Shown piece after piece: positions 55,826 through 64,000 of a stretch of 64,000 nt of DNA; the stretch's first letter is position 1, and the number at the start of each line of letters is the position of its first letter. Origin of the DNA: Trematomus loennbergii (taxonomy: Eukaryota > Chordata > Actinopteri > Perciformes > Nototheniidae). The notes under the pieces were generated by a model. That model made no database searches. It worked only from the letters and a program-made list of their open reading frames with translations, and was not told the origin of the DNA. The DNA is taken from the NCBI GenBank assembly GCA_012861695.1, contig JAAOOA010000452.1, forward strand, positions 268,501 to 332,500. Reading direction: 5' to 3'. Position numbers and translations under genes: made by a program.

Positions 55826-58800
55826 CACACACACACACACACACAAACACACAGACTGTTGAAGTGCCTGATTCAGACTTCACACCCATTCAGGGGTGCG
55901 CTCTGGAACCTCGGGGGATTGTTGTTGTTAGCATCTGGTTAGCTAGCTGCGCTAACGGATATAAGAAGCTTTTTGTACAAGGTGGAGGGAGAATCCTCTC
56001 CTGTCAGACTGAGAGGCTCTGACAGGATAACTACAGCTCAGTTTGAGAGGCTCTGATAACTACAGCTCAGGCTGAGAGACTCTGATAACTACAGCTCAGA
56101 CTGAGAGGCTCTGATAACTACAGCTCAGGCTGAGAGACCCTGATAACTACAGCTCAGACTGAGAGGCTCTGATAACTACAGCTCAGTTTGAGAGGCTCTG
56201 ATAACTACAGCTCAGACTGAGAGACTCTGATAACTACAGCTCAGGCTGAGAGACTCTGATAACTACAGCTCAGACTGAGAGGCTCTGATAACTACAGCTC
56301 ACACTGAGAGGCTCTGATAACTACAGCTCAGACTGAGAGAGATAACTACAGCTCAGACTGAGAGACTCTGATAACTACAGCTCAGACTGAGAGGCTCTGA
56401 TAACTACAGCTCAGACTGAGAGGCTCTGATAACTACAGCTCAGACTGAGAGGCTCTGATAACTACAGCTCAGACTGAGAGAGATAACTACAGTTCAGACT
56501 GAGAGGCTCTGATAACTACAGCTCAGACTGAGAGCTCTGATAACTACAGCTCAACTGAGAGACTCTGATAACTACAGCTCAGACTAAGAGAGATAACTAC
56601 AGCTCAGACTGAGAGGCTCTGATAACTACAGCTCAGACTGAGAGGCTCTGATAACTACAGCTCAGGCTGAGAGGCTCTGATAACTACAGCTCAGACTGAG
56701 AGGCTCTGATACAGATGTAGCAGCTAATTTAGGACAGTTTGAAACGCGAGGGTCGTGAACGGCCCGTGAACGGCCCGTGATCAAGAGACTGCCCCCAGTC
56801 TGACTTGAGACCGCCCCCGTGATAAATAAATGTAATTATTGTGAAGCCAGCTGCAATGGATCATTGATCCACCAGGGGTGCAGTGGGGTTCCACACTGGA
56901 GCTCATGTGAAATCAACTTCGATACAGTAAACTGGATGTACAGTATGTCTGGTACTAATGTACAGCGGATCTTTGTTAAGATCCATATGTCACGGATAGG
57001 ATTATAGTTTGTGCTAAATAAGAGACATGTAATCATTTACAAAACATCACCATGTTGTTATTTAACAAAATAATGTTGTTTAGTCGAAAAAACGAACGAG
57101 AGGAAATGCAGCCGGCTCTCGATTTTTAATCCTAATTTAATCATCATCTTCACCACGATCATTTATGTTTATGTTCGCCGAATTGACATGAAATCACTGA
57201 CAAATATGAATATTCTGTATTCAACTTCATTAAAACGTTATTAACGTGCCTAAACTCAGTAATTCACTAAACATATTTATATTTTAATGGAGCCTTGTCA
57301 GGCAGATCAGGATCCCGACGCGTAGTCCCTGGACAGATTTTAAAAGTCAATCTAAAACACATTTCATTTTAAATACAATACATTTAAAACATGCAACATA
57401 CATTACTGGGATACTTAAATAAAACAATTTAAAATACAGAACATTAAAACAAAACAAATAAAACAAAAGGAAAGAACATGTTAAAACATGTTAAAACACG
57501 CAGTGGGTTGTAAGGAGCAGAAGATTGGTCAGTGTTGGCAGAGCTGATTCCTCACTAACCATATTTTGAGTTTTGATTTAAATAAGTGAATGTGGACTGG
57601 TCTCTGATTGGAGTTGGGATTGAGTTCCATTGCTGAGCAGCTTTAACAGAACATGAGACTGACTGAAAGAACTTTTTCTGAGTGGAATAATGCAATCTCC
57701 TCTCTCTGCACCTCTTTTACCCTAGTTGCAGTTGTGCGTATGTTAAATAACTGTCTAAGAGGAGTAGGTAAGGCCGTTGACAATCTTGTAAAAAAGGCAA
57801 GCATTTGCATGTTTTACTGAGGTTTTCCAGCTTAGTAACTTGGCACTAAGAGTACTGATATGTCTACCATTTATTTTCTGAGTGTAATATCTGCATTTTC
57901 TCTTTTGAAAAACTAAGTCTTAGTTTGCCCATAGTTTGGCCACTCATATTTAATCACACACGTCTCCCCATCCCATTCAAATTCAAATTCTTGACTGAAA
58001 GAGCAGTGTAGCCTACAGTACATGTAAATGGTGGCATTGCCTATATGCATTTGAAAAGAAATAGTACCCCCCTCTGAGTGACTACGTGTTGACTTCACAT
58101 CTTGTCACAAACCAGGGACTTTACTTCCTGATTTTTGGAAGACAAAGACTGACCCAAGATACCTGTACATAGTGGAAAGTGAAATTGACATTGTCAAATT
58201 TAATAAAAATACAAAATAATGTTCACATTTGGGAACCGATTGGAAACATAGGACTCAATCTTTTGCTTCACATTGAGGGGAAGAGGCATTTTCCCATTGG
58301 TCCCAGTCCAGTTGGTTCTTTTCACCATTCTCCCATATGTTACAAATGGCATTATGGCCATGAAAATATTAGCAGCATAGATCTCAGGGCGATGCTGTCC
58401 CTTAAAAAAGCTGTCCTGATAAAAATGTTCCTCTCGCTCTGAGGAAACTGCCCTGGTGGGTTCATCAGGTGTGGCCGCCGACCCTGGAGTGACCACTGGC
58501 ACTGTGTTTTTATTATTTATTCATTTATTTAACAGGGACAGTGCACATTAATGAAGAGGGTGTCTGTTTCTCTGCTGTGTAAATGTACCACAACCTGCAA
58601 AAAGAAGCTGTATAGCCCTGTTTGTTTTTTTTACCTTTCAGATGTTGTTGTATAGCCTCTGGAGCAGAAATGAAAGAGTTTTAAAAATGTTTACGTTTTG
58701 GCAAGTTTTTAGGGAAATGTTGTAATATTGCAACGTTGGCCTTAGGTGGGAGCAGAATTTCTAACAATTTCTAACAACCTAAACTAGTTATAAATGTTTA

Positions 58801-61116
58801 TTTTTACTGTCGGCCGGGTCACTCAAATACTGGATCAGCTGCTGCATGCGACAGACACTGAAAAGTATTATCATCTGAAATTAATCATTATGTTATTAGT
58901 ATTAAATACATATAAGTATTTTTACAGCTTGTATTTAGAAATACTCTGTTGTAATTATTGATGCATAAATGTGTTCATCCATTCAATGTGGCATCTGCTA
59001 TAATGGGGTTAATGTATGATATTACTTAATAATACAATACACTATATAATATATGATATGATAATTACATTTTAATTTGATTCATTTCTTATTTCATAGT
59101 TTCTCTTCATTATTATAACAGTTCTGTTTCATATGAGTGTTGAGAGCTGTATCCATAAATCTCTTAATTTTGCGCTCAAAGTGCACCACTTTACAGCAAA
59201 TACAACAGCACAGTTTGTTCAGAATATCAGTATGAGTATGAGCACCCAATATTGATGTGTTCAAATGCTCTTCTAAACAAAACTGAAAGTCCATGAAAAG
59301 TTGTCTTTCTGTATTTGTGAATGAAGCGCCATCTCCTGGTTAAATCCTGAAATTGAAAATCTGGCAACGCCCTCTTGGAAAATAGTGGGAGGGCTTAACA
59401 TTCCCAGATACTGGTCTTAGGCAGGTAGCTGGCAGGTAGCTGGCAGGTAGCAGGCAGGAAGCTGTAAGCTGGAGTCTGAAATAAGATGCTCCATCTGTAA
59501 CTACAGCTCAGACTGAGAGAGATAACTACAGCTCAGATAACTACAGCTCAGACTGAGAGAGATAACTACAGCTCAGACTGAGAGAGATAACTACAGCTCA
59601 GATAACTACAGCTCAGACTGAGAGGCTATGATAGCTACAGCTCAGACTGAGAGAGATAACTACAGCTCAGATAACTACAGCTCAGACTGAGAGGCTCTGA
59701 TAACTACAGCTCAGACTGAGAGGCTATGATAGCTACAGCTCAGACTGAGAGAGATAACTACAGCTCAGATAACTACAGCTCAGACTGAGAGGCTATGATA
59801 ACTACAGCTCAGTGAGGTAAAGGACTCTGTATGAATGAAAAATAGGTATGAAATCATTCATACTATGGAACAGTCAAACAAAAATACAGTTGAAAAGGGG
59901 AGTGACTAGTTAAATACATTTGCACTCAAAGATTGATGCATTTAACTTAAAGTGGACCTATCATACTACATTTGAATAATATAGTGTAGGACCATACTAT
60001 ATAAGGCATATTTATACTTTTTTTTTTCAAAATACCAAACAGATCATGCATTTTAGCCATGCCTCATTTCGCTCAATTTGTACTTTTTTACCCCTGTTTT
60101 AGCAAGGGCTGATTCAGTGAGAACAGCACCACCTACAGGCCTGGCATATGTACTACAGCGTCTCCAGCGCTTTCGAACGGCAATGCCGTGGCTGTCTCCT
60201 CCTGATTGTGGAGTTGGCCCAATAGCCGTAGCGCCACTTTCCTGACGTCAGGACAGTGTTCAAATCTGGATCAGTTTTATCAGATCCGTTGCAGCCCCTT
60301 TTGTAGAGATTTGGGTATGGAGGAAAATAGAGAGGGTTGTGTTTTCTGACACTTGGTGAGTTCCCTGGAACACCGGGGACACATATTCATGTAGAAAAGA
60401 CGTACACAAGTGCATTTTGCATGATAGGTCCCCTTTAAACCCCCTAGAGGAGATGAGATCTTACCCACTCTTAAAACATGGTCCTTCACATAGCACTTCA
60501 CCCCTGTACCCATTGCACAATAAGACAACACTTTTACCTTGGATCAGCAGAGGGGGATCCATCTTTGAAGTGTATAGGTCTGGGCATAGACCTGTCACTC
60601 TTCATGGACACACAGCTGGGTGCAGATCCAGATCCAGGTTCCTCATGTTGGATCCTGATAGATCACAAACACTGATAAATGAAGAACACTGAAAATGGCA
60701 TTTATGGTCAGATGTTTTCATACTGATAACAAAATATGGTTCATCATTACTTTTGATCAGATGGGTCTCCATCTTTAAAGTGTATAGGTCTGGGCATAGA
60801 ATTGTCACTCTTCATGGACACACAGCTGGGTCCAGGTCCAGGTCCAGGTCTAGGTCCAGTCCCGGTCCAGGTCCAGGTTCAGGTCCAGGTCCAGGTCCAG
60901 GTCCAGGTTCAGGTCCAGGTCCAGCAGGATGTGGTGTTTGCTCTGGACTTGAACACAACACACAGAGCTTTGAGTGAGTAATGAGTGCTGAGCTGTGACA
61001 TGGAGAAGAGTCATGGACAGGTGGAGATCTCACCTCTGAGCTTTGGTCTGGCTGTCATGTTCCCCAGAGCCTTTAGAGGGGGAGGCTTCCTCCTCTCTGT
61101 CCTCACTCTGATCCAT
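50693..61116 (-). CDS. NLRC3-like NLR receptor with FISNA-NACHT, LRRs and B30.2 (gene span)
   Basis: This belongs to the fish-expanded NLR family (NLRC3/NLRP12-like), cytosolic proteins with an NTPase switch, leucine-rich repeats and often a C-terminal B30.2 domain; most members have no tested function. Visible in order on the minus strand: start exon [15 protein letters not shown], two versions of a VSMKSD exon, a [20 protein letters not shown] exon, a helical exon, the FISNA-NACHT exon with Walker A GVAGIGKT and Walker [11 protein letters not shown], two LRR exons, a 44-bp exon, and a PRY-SPRY exon ending SSVSLCPL and stop. Intron phases match between adjacent exons where checked. At least eight frame breaks occur. 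The paralogue cannot be named from sequence alone. Confidence 0.92.
51395..51438 (-). CDS. NLR small exon before B30.2
   Basis: Acceptor cctccag, donor GAGAA|gtgtaa. It reads [14 protein letters not shown], the HGGExxxKPGLRK linker seen in NLR-B30.2 proteins of fish. 44 bp long. The phase into the next exon is one base off in this sequence. Confidence 0.78.
51439..52024 (-). other. NLR intron, no feature seen
   Basis: Unique sequence between the 44-bp exon and the TIR element. No LRR exon recognised. Confidence 0.5.
52025..52704. mobile_element. TIR element in the NLR gene, next to an LRR exon
   Basis: Both ends carry CCTAGATTCCACCGGGTCCG in inverted orientation, continuing GTCTGCG, a near-perfect 30-bp TIR. 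Interior blocks GCTGCGCCGC repeat. The intronic motif GTCAGTCTGTCCATACCT occurs on both sides (about 52,004-52,022 and 52,710-52,727), either a long target duplication or an old LRR-unit copy. No open frame for a transposase. Confidence 0.8.
52726..52897 (-). CDS. NLR LRR exon, second
   Basis: It is 172 bp with acceptor ggttgcag and donor CTCTCAG|gtatgg. Residues include [29 protein letters not shown] and [14 protein letters not shown], the typical last LRR before the B30.2 exons. Two bases short of 174 bp, in line with small indels inside. A TIR element sits 22 bases past the donor. Confidence 0.9.
53049..53222 (-). CDS. NLR LRR exon
   Basis: It is 174 bp, the standard size of one LRR exon in this family, with acceptor cttcag and donor CTCTCAG|gtcaga. 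It reads [20 protein letters not shown], then [20 protein letters not shown] and [13 protein letters not shown]. Frame intact. The LxxLxLSxNxLxDSGxxxL pattern is a ribonuclease-inhibitor type LRR. Confidence 0.92.
53308..55081 (-). CDS. NLR exon 5, FISNA-NACHT and winged helix, frame broken downstream
   Basis: After tttcag the FISNA part reads [19 protein letters not shown] and [23 protein letters not shown] follows: [20 protein letters not shown] (Walker A), [19 protein letters not shown] (Walker B), [18 protein letters not shown] (sensor 1) and [14 protein letters not shown]. This first part, about 330 residues, is open. The frame then breaks near 54,105 and 53,930 (one CA lost), and several times between 53,400 and 53,750. 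Fragments such as [19 protein letters not shown] and [17 protein letters not shown] still show the helical NACHT-associated domains. The exon ends at GCTCT|gtaagt. Confidence 0.93.
55358..55586 (-). CDS. NLR exon 4, helical domain
   Basis: Acceptor ttccag, then [40 protein letters not shown] and [20 protein letters not shown], ending AGAGCA|gtgaga. The segment before FISNA in this family has the same residues. Its frame is intact. The charged EDEE stretch is a loop. It is joined by one split codon to the NACHT exon. Confidence 0.92.
55694..55772 (-). CDS. NLR exon 3, linker
   Basis: Acceptor ttttacag, donor TTTAAG|gtgtgt. It reads [20 protein letters not shown] and LDSIFK, a linker found in fish NLRC3-like proteins just before [13 protein letters not shown] microsatellite starts six bases upstream of the acceptor. 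Confidence 0.88.
55778..55848 (+). repeat. CA microsatellite at an NLR acceptor
   Basis: (CA)n directly upstream, on the gene strand, of the exon 3 acceptor. It gives a TG-rich instead of pyrimidine-rich tract there. Confidence 0.95.
56030..56711 (+). repeat. 29-bp minisatellite, left block
   Basis: About 23 units of GATAACTACAGCTCAGACTG then AGAGGCTCT, with shorter units that lack GGCTCT. It is cut by the 2.8-kb transposon at 56,712. Confidence 0.95.
56712..59497. mobile_element. 2.8-kb TIR transposon with TA target duplication, inserted in a minisatellite
   Basis: The left end CAGATGTAGCA and right end TGCTCCATCTG are inverted with one mismatch, and TA flanks both (56,710-56,711 and 59,498-59,499). 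Removing the element and one TA restores the tandem unit ctctgataactacag exactly. A TA target suggests the Tc1/mariner or a similar group, but no DDE transposase is seen. 56,820-58,650 is AT-rich with no recognised gene apart from a short minus-strand open frame at 58,200-58,502. Confidence 0.85.
58200..58502 (-). CDS. open fragment inside the transposon, possibly BEN-like
   Basis: It reads [20 protein letters not shown], then [19 protein letters not shown] and [11 protein letters not shown]. The composition is protein-like, and the pattern of hydrophobic residues followed by N-x-G-x-x-GK-x-x-LP loosely resembles a BEN domain C-terminal half. I do not recognise it firmly. It may be a piece of the element's own protein. 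Confidence 0.35.
   Translation of the reverse strand: MPVVTPGSAATPDEPTRAVSSEREEHFYQDSFFKGQHRPEIYAANIFMAIMPFVTYGRMVKRTNWTGTNGKMPLPLNVKQKIESYVSNRFPNVNIILYFY
59498..59815 (+). repeat. 29-bp minisatellite, right block
   Basis: Continuation of the 56,030 array past the transposon, with many short 15- and 20-bp variants (CAGATAACTACAGCT). Confidence 0.95.
59947..60438. mobile_element. MITE with TTAA ends (piggyBac-like)
   Basis: TTAA at 59,947-59,950 and 60,435-60,438; inside them AGTGGACCTATCAT faces ATGATAGGTCCCCT, inverted with one mismatch. TTAA target and short TIR are piggyBac features. It contains a block shared with 5,385-5,455. No coding. Confidence 0.7.
60538..60654 (-). CDS. NLR exon 2, second version, tandem duplicate
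   Basis: Acceptor ctatcag, donor CCAAG|gtaaaa. It reads [19 protein letters not shown], then [18 protein letters not shown], with an open frame. It is a near copy of the exon 100 bp upstream and ends in the same phase, so either exon alone, or both, could be joined to the next exon. It lacks the long proline-glycine run. Confidence 0.8.
60751..60947 (-). CDS. NLR exon 2, first version, with proline-glycine hexamer run
   Basis: Acceptor gttcaag, donor CAAAA|gtaatg. The start reads [17 protein letters not shown] from a run of GGTCCA-type hexamers (60,832-60,925 on the plus strand), and the end, in another frame, reads [21 protein letters not shown] slip in the hexamer run changes the frame. 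[12 protein letters not shown] is the hallmark of this exon. It leaves two bases of a codon that the 55,772 exon completes (K). Confidence 0.8.
60832..60925 (+). repeat. GGTCCA hexamer run within NLR exon 2
   Basis: About 15 hexamers of AGGTCC, some with TTC or TAG changes. In the gene frame it encodes alternating Pro and Gly or Glu. Confidence 0.9.
61034..61116 (-). CDS. NLR exon 1, start codon
   Basis: ATG at 61,116-61,114 opens [20 protein letters not shown] and DSQTKAQR, ending CAGAG|gtgaga. This is the usual N-terminal exon of fish NLRC3-like proteins (MxxSxxREEG.PPSK...DSQTKAQR), so the start is chosen by family match. The frame is intact. Confidence 0.85.
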
Positions 61117-61119
61117 AGC

Positions 61120-62317
61120 AGAGCCCCCACCTTCACACAAACACAACAACATGCTCATTCATTACCACAAGCTTTACATCACAGGTAGCCCCTCCTCTCA
61201 GATATTCAGGAACCTTGTTGGAGCCTCAACAGGATGTGATCAGCCCAGAATGTTCCCCACAGCCCCAGAACCACACAGAAACCCAGTGTGTTGACCCCTA
61301 ACAACACCTATCCGTCCTGAGAGGGATATTCTGTTGCTCTCCCTGAGGTTCTTCAGTTTTTACCCAGTGGCGTTGTCTGGCCTGGTTAGCTAGCTACGCT
61401 AACGGATATACCAAGCTGTATATAGCTGTGACTGAGATGGCGCCACTAAGCACTTTATTGCATTTTATTACACAAGTCAATAAAGCTTGGACTTTGATTC
61501 TTGAATAATATCTTTGCATTATGTGTTTATCTTTTATCAGTTTTTCTTTTATAGTTGCTATAGTCCACGTCTTATTTCATGTTATCTGGTTAGCCTTCAT
61601 CCAATTTGACCCTTTAATTGGGGTTGTGTAATAAGATGTTGGTATAGAGGTTTGGATGATTATAGGGATAAATGTGTAGAGCCTTGCACATTATTAACAT
61701 TATATATTCATCAGATTGTGCAAGAATAATAACTGAGTGTAAAGTAAATCTGAATAAACAACATGCAGACATACTCCAGAAACAGGATTTACTGTTTGTC
61801 CAATTACATTTCCCCTCTGTCGGCCCAGGAGGTGAACTCCACCTCTCCAGATACCAGTCCACTCTCTCGCGACCCTTCACTTCCCAGGCCAAGTCCCTAC
61901 AGACCGAGCCACCCCATCACCCCAATACCTTCCACAGGTAACATGGTCTCCTGATCCTAAAAGGACAGAATATCATAATTCTGAGACGTCTTACTTTCTG
62001 ATACTGAAGTCGTTTTTATCAGCTGTTAATCAGTAACAGGCCGCCTGTAGACAGATTCAGACTCTGACCCACTACTAACTGAGCTGTAAACAGGTTTCAA
62101 GAGACTGAACGGGCCGACCCTTGGTACTGCAACAAACCTCTAATAATAAAACTAACAACACACAATTCCTGGAAACAAGATAAGGTTTGACGGAAAAAAA
62201 AATTAAATATCTTCTGCTGTGACTGATGCAGAGAGACAGAACAAAAACCCAACCTTTGAAAACTGTTTGTTAGCAGAGTTCATCTATCTGTGCTCTGCTT
62301 GTTCCACGGTGGTGATG
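61120..62317. other. region upstream of the NLR start
   Basis: The NLR promoter and any 5' untranslated exon should lie here, but I see no certain signal. CTTTGATTCTTGAATAATAT at 61,491 resembles a LINE tail. Confidence 0.4.
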
Positions 62318-64000
62318 TACAGGATAACCCTAAAGTCATCTGAACTAGTCTAACCTTAAAGTCATCTGAACTAGTCTAACTCTAAAGTCATCTGAACTAA
62401 TCTACCCTAAAGTCTCTGAACTAGTCAACCCTAAAGTCATCTAAACTAGTCTAACCCTAAGTCATCTGAACTAGTCTAACTTAAAGTCATCTGAACTAGT
62501 CTAACTCTAAAGTCATCTGAACTAATCTAACCTAAAGTCATCTGAACTAGTCAACCCTAAAGTCATCTAAACTAGTCTAACCCTAAAGTCATCTGAACTA
62601 GTCTAACCCTAAAGTCATCTGAACTAGTCTAACCCTAAAGTCATATGAACTAGTCTAACCCTAAAGTCATATGAACTAGTCTAACTCTAAAGTAATCTGA
62701 ACTAGTCTAACTCTAAAGTCATCTGAACTAGTCTAACTCTAAAGACATCTGAACTAGTCTAACCTTAAAGTCATCTGAATAGTCTAACCCTAAGTCATCT
62801 GAACTAGTCTAACCCTAAAGTCATCTGAACTAGTCTAACTCTAAAGTCATCTGAACTAGTCTAACTCTAAGTCATCTGAACTAGTCTACTCTAAAGTCAT
62901 CTGAACTAGTCTAACTCTAAAGTCATCTGAACTAGTCTAACCCTAAAGTCATCTGAACTAGTCTAACTCTAAAGACATCTGAACTAGTCTAACCTTAAAG
63001 TCATCTGAACTAGTCTAACCCTAAAGTCATCTGAACTAGTCTAACCCTAAAGTCATCTGAACTAGTCTAACTCTAAAGACATCTGAACTAGTCTAACCTT
63101 AAAGTCATCTGAACTAGTCTAACCCTAAATCATCTGAACTAGTCTAACCCTAAAGTCATCTGAACTAGTCTAACCCTAAAGTCATCTGAACTAGTCTAAC
63201 CCTAAAGTCATCTGAACTAGTCTAACCCTAAAGTCATCTGAACTAGTCTAACTCTAAAGTAATCTGAACTAGTCTAACCCTAAAGTATCTGAACTAGTTA
63301 ACCCTAAAGTCATCTGAACTGGTCTAACTCTAAAGTCATATGAACTAGTCTAACCCTAAAGTCATCTGAACTAGTTTAACCCTAAAGTCATCTGAACTAG
63401 TCTAACCCTAAAGTCATCTGAACTAGTATAACTATAAGTCATCTGAACTAGTCTAACTCTAAAGTCATCTGACTAGTCTAACCCTAAAGTCATCTGAACT
63501 AGTCTAACCCTAAAGTCATCTGAAACTAGTCTAACCCTGAGTTCTCTGAACTAGTCTAACCCTAAAGTCATCTGAACTAGTCTAACTCTAAAGTCATCTG
63601 AACTAGTCTAACCCCTAAAGTCATCTGAACTAGTCTAACCCTAAAGTCATCTGAACTAGTCTAACTCTAAAGTCCATCTGAACTAGTCTAACCCTAAAGT
63701 CATCTGAACTAGTCTAACTCTAAAGTCATCTGAACTAATCTAACCCTAAAGTCATCTGAACTAGTTTAACCCTAAAGTCATCTGAACTAGTCTAACCCTA
63801 AAGTCATCTGAACTAGTCTAACTCTAAAGTCATCTGAACTAGTCTAACTCTAAAGTCATCTGAACTAATCTAACCCTAAAGTCATCTGAACTAGTTTAAC
63901 CCTAAAGTCATCTGAACTAGTCTAACCCTAAAGTCATCTGAACTAGTATAACCCTAAAGTCATCTGAACTATCTAACCCTAAAGTCATCTGAACTAGTAT
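62318..64000 (+). repeat. 26-bp minisatellite with telomere-like box, runs off the window
   Basis: About 64 units of CTAACCCTAAAGTCATCTGA then ACTAGT. About half have CTAACCCTAA and the rest CTAACTCTAA. Single-base deletions are frequent. The end lies beyond the window. Confidence 0.97.

Overview
The window is vertebrate, almost certainly teleost (probably percomorph) genomic DNA. The coding signal comes in short exons with GT/AG borders. An NLRC3-like FISNA-NACHT-LRR-B30.2 gene of the type expanded in fish is present. hAT, TA-target, TTAA-target, LINE and probable Penelope-like remnants lie around it, with a very dense set of micro- and minisatellites. There is no bacterial or phage organisation.

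Two genes are recognised, both on the minus strand. (1) About 3,990-34,775 is kif26a, the atypical kinesin KIF26A. Thirteen exons are placed, from just before the motor domain to the C-terminal stop; the N-terminal exons lie further right (one weak candidate at 37.6 kb) or are not recognisable. (2) About 50,693-61,116 is an NLRC3-like NLR: start exon, two tandem versions of exon 2, a linker exon, a helical exon, the large FISNA-NACHT exon, two LRR exons, a 44-base exon and a B30.2/SPRY exon with its stop.

Layout from left to right: 1-1,610 is a truncated copy of a transposon whose complete copy sits at 56,712-59,497. 1,790-3,252 holds two hAT-type MITEs. 3,990-34,775 is kif26a, where most large introns carry one minisatellite (10-38 bp units, up to 2.8 kb). 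35,220-37,436 is a 34-bp array. 38,250-38,700 is a reverse-transcriptase remnant. 41,400-43,375 is a LINE fragment split by a hAT element with an 8-bp target duplication. 44,150-44,900 is a set of X-box-like palindromes about 149 bp apart. 45,989-47,880 is a hAT MITE with a nested foldback MITE, next to a hAT transposase remnant. 49,165-50,362 is a segment bounded by a perfect 73-bp inverted repeat. 50,693-61,116 is the NLR gene with its inserted transposons. 62,318 to the end is a 26-bp array with telomere-like boxes.

In both genes the protein similarity is clear but the reading frame breaks every 100-300 bases by 1-2 nt, often at short homopolymers. Either the assembly has uncorrected indels or both genes are decaying; the pattern favours the first. 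The most interesting structures are minisatellites that grew out of functional sequence: a splice donor of kif26a copied about 11 times, a 33-bp array made from the C-terminal codons of a LINE, and a 2.8-kb pyrimidine repeat running into a 3' splice site.
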